Assembly: GCF_001307105.1 (NCBI RefSeq)
Contig: NZ_LGYN01000029.1
Location: 1-64,000 of the forward strand
Length of the DNA: 64,000 nucleotides
Source: Bacillus australimaris
Lineage (GTDB): Bacteria; Bacillota; Bacilli; Bacillales; Bacillaceae
Direction of reading: 5' to 3'
A model generated the notes under the pieces. The model had not been told where the DNA came from and did not search any database. It saw nothing but the letters and a program-made list of their open reading frames with translations. Made by a program: the position numbers and the translations under genes. Of the stretch, positions 61,972 to 64,000 are shown in pieces; the first letter of the stretch is position 1, and every line of letters begins with the position of its first letter.

Positions 61972-63013
61972 TTATCTCGTTTTAATAAAACCGCCCATGT
62001 ACTGCTCTGTATTATAATCGTTGAGGTCTATTTTCCATTGACCATCCCCATTACGTTTCATTTTCACTTCATATTCAGCTGGGCTGGAGACTGGAGGAAG
62101 CTTTTCGAATTCAGATGCGTACATGTTTAAGCTTTTTTTATACAATTCTTCTTTAGAGCGGATTTTCCCGTTGTAAAACTCGTCTCTTTGCTTATCTAGC
62201 TTGTCTTTTAAGTTAGAGGCATCAATGCCTGTAACTTGAGCGACAACCTTCGCCTCGTCATCAGAGATGGTTTTCACACTTGTTTCTACTTTGGCTTTAT
62301 CCTTCATGGTGTTTTGCATGCGTTTGTACATCGACAGAATATCACGGTCACTCACTTCATTTCCGTATATTCCTGCACTTCTTTTGAAGTCTTTTACAAA
62401 CATTTCGTGGTATTTATTGACGACATCCGATTGGTTGTCACCCGTTAAATCTGCGAATTGCTCGTTCTTTTTGTCAAAAACAATCACATCGGTATAAGCG
62501 GATAACGCTTTTGCTGGGTTATCCAGCTTTTTCGCTGAATCGAGTATTTTGTTTCCATCTAAGCTGATTTCGATAGAATCGCTGTTTTTCTTGATACTGT
62601 CCTGATACACGAACTGATATTTTTTCCCTTTGTCTACTAGGAAATAAAGAGCACCTGATAGTGACTTGCCTTTGTTCAATGAACCGAGGTTAAGGCGGTC
62701 TTTACTGCCGTAGAATTTTAAATCTGATACTTTGGCATCGTCCTGATAAAGGGCGAAGTCAGAGTTATATAATGAAAGGGCTTTGTCACCTTTGTTTGTG
62801 ATCGTCAGGTTGACTTTAAGCACCAATTCATTATCTCGCAGAGTAGTTGTTGAGTCTTCAGGTAACGTATATTCGTAGCTATTGACTTTTACTTCTACTG
62901 TTTTTGTAGACTTTTGATCAGCGCCCGTTGATTTGGCTGAGCTCTGGCAGGCTGCAGAGATGATTCATCACGAATGAAATCATGAGGAGTGCACTTATTT
63001 TTTTGAGATTCAC
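61972..63013 (-). pseudogene. Lipoprotein gene (DUF5105-like) with a frameshift in the signal peptide
   Basis: Read leftward, GTG at 63013 follows AAAGGAG by eight bases and encodes a lipoprotein leader (NLKKISALLMISFVM). One base further on the frame shifts: the lipobox ISAAC-QSSAKS, with cysteine at 62947-62949, is in another frame that continues to the stop at 61972. Removing one base at about 62959-62967 restores MIISAAC in full. The body (about 320 residues) has an Ig-like N-terminal part and a helical C-terminal domain ending in QWKIDLNDYNTEQYMGG. Either a true mutation or an assembly error. An internal TTG at 62826 would give a protein without a leader. Confidence 0.75.
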
Positions 63014-63326
63014 AGTTGATGCTCCTTTGCTTTTCTTTCGTCATTTCCTTCCCGCTATCTGACTATGAAAAAAGAAACAGATAGAATGGTATATTCGGAT
63101 GTTAAAGGGGAAAATCTCCTAATGACGATTTGCACTATTCATTCTATCGAAATTCATTCATGATGAGGAATAGGTTTTAGTCCCTATCTTCGATCGTTTT
63201 TTACACATTTACCTTTAAAAAAAGGAATTTAATAAGAAAAATTTACTAGTTAATAAGGATTAATTCATCAATTTATCATAGCTTTTAAATGTTTTTTGTG
63301 TAAAAATCTTGAAATGAAGGTAGTTT
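63014..63326. other. A+T-rich spacer
   Basis: About 310 bases without a credible gene, very A+T-rich. It should hold the promoter of the lipoprotein gene. I see no clear terminator for the response regulator gene, nor any repeat. Confidence 0.4.
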
Positions 63327-63983
63327 TTATTTCACGAGGCGATGGCGGATGGCGAAGACGACAGCCTGTGTGCGATCTTGTGCGTTGAGCTTTTGTAAAA
63401 TACGGTGCACATGCGTTTTGACCGTACTTTTGCTAATAAATAATTGATCAGCAATGTCTTCATTCTTTAAGCCGTAGGCCATTTGCTGTAAGACATCGCG
63501 CTCACGTTCTGTGAATGATTCATGAAGCAGATGAGTGTGGTGTGTTTCATTTGCCTGCTGAAGAGCTTTTTCCATCATGTGCTCAGAAGCTGCTGTGCGG
63601 AATACAGATTCACCAGCAAAGGCGGTACGGATGGCTTCAATTAATTCCTCAGGCAATGTATCCTTTAGCAAATAACCGACTGCCCCTGCACGAATCCCGT
63701 CAAAGACGTATTCTTCCGTATCAAAGGTCGTGAGAATCACAACCTTTACGTCTGGGTGCATGCTTAAAATGCGCTCTGTTGCCGTGATGCCATCCATGCC
63801 AGGCATTTGCACATCCATCAGCAGTACGTCTGGTTTGTTGATCAAGCAAAGCTCCACTGCCTCCTGACCATCTGATGCCTCCCATATAACGTCAATATCC
63901 TCTTGAGCGCTTGCAATATAACGAAATCCTTGGCGGATAAGGGGCTGATCATCGATAATGCCAATCTTAATAGGGGTTGTCAT
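63327..63983 (-). CDS. NarL/FixJ-family response regulator
   Basis: 218 residues. The receiver domain (1-125) has Asp11-Asp12, phospho-Asp57 in VLLMDVQMPG, and a lysine in YLLKD near residue 105. The LuxR-type HTH occupies about 150-215 (FTERERDVLQQMAYGLKNED, then STVKTHVHRILQKL). The ATG at 63983 is preceded by AAGGAGG, partly at the window edge. The partner kinase would lie just beyond the window. The sensed signal is unknown. Confidence 0.88.
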   Translation of the reverse strand: MTTPIKIGIIDDQPLIRQGFRYIASAQEDIDVIWEASDGQEAVELCLINKPDVLLMDVQMPGMDGITATERILSMHPDVKVVILTTFDTEEYVFDGIRAGAVGYLLKDTLPEELIEAIRTAFAGESVFRTAASEHMMEKALQQANETHHTHLLHESFTERERDVLQQMAYGLKNEDIADQLFISKSTVKTHVHRILQKLNAQDRTQAVVFAIRHRLVK

Positions 63984-64000
63984 GTTTTGGAGTCCTCCTT

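Overview
The window looks like the chromosome of a Bacillus of the pumilus/safensis/altitudinis group. Nearly every recognisable gene has a Bacillus subtilis counterpart (yrkD-J type sulfur operon, pbuE with its adenine riboswitch, licT-bglP-bglH, epr, qdoI, glsA-glnT with glnK-glnL). Shine-Dalgarno sequences are strong, TTG and GTG starts are common, and hairpin plus T-run terminators separate the units. The species call is inference. I see no rRNA, tRNA, CRISPR array, transposase or replication origin.

Layout. 0-5.2 kb: an AT-rich membrane-protein gene, then a persulfide-responsive operon (CstR-type repressor, DsrE-like protein, rhodanese, TusA-rhodanese fusion, rhodanese-MBL protein, TusA, TauE/SafE exporter) with inverted-repeat operators. 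5.2-8.8 kb: a tiny zinc-ribbon gene, a type-3 prolyl-tRNA synthetase behind a T-box, and pbuE behind an adenine riboswitch, transcribed divergently. 8.8-17 kb: GNAT, MarR, DUF523, aldo/keto reductase, HcxA-like dehydrogenase, TrhO and an APC permease. 17-21.5 kb: beta-glucoside use, with LicT reading a RAT/terminator ahead of bglP-bglH.

21.5-24 kb is accessory: a broken minus-strand gene, a possible 24-codon peptide, a secreted putative toxin, an acidic small protein and an Arr-type rifampin ADP-ribosyltransferase. 24-31.6 kb is one leftward operon: PTS EIIA, EIIB and EIIC, a GH38 alpha-mannosidase, a ROK sugar kinase and a PRD regulator. It suits uptake and hydrolysis of an alpha-mannoside such as mannosylglycerate, with a cre site downstream of its promoter.

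31.7-45.6 kb: a large secreted S8 protease, a small secreted protein, S-methylmethionine use (mmuM-mmuP), a YitT-family gene with a hairpin leader, a PadR/DUF1700 operon whose third gene appears cut off next to a repeat element, a Bcr/CflA efflux pump, and Epr protease with a sigma-D-like promoter. 45.7-55.4 kb: amidase, a QdoR-like TetR, quercetin dioxygenase, an adhB-like dehydrogenase, MarR beside an acyl-CoA ligase and permease, a VOC protein and an alpha/beta hydrolase. 55.4-64 kb: glutaminase and a glutamine-type transporter facing the glnK-glnL two-component genes, an SEC-C protein, a lipoprotein gene frameshifted in its signal peptide, and a NarL-type response regulator.

Most of the window is ordinary Bacillus core. 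The parts most worth a second look are the modular intergenic repeat family (copies near 8.7, 40.9 and 54.4 kb), the 21.5-24 kb accessory patch, the uncharacterised leader before the YitT-family gene, and the T-box-controlled second-type ProRS.
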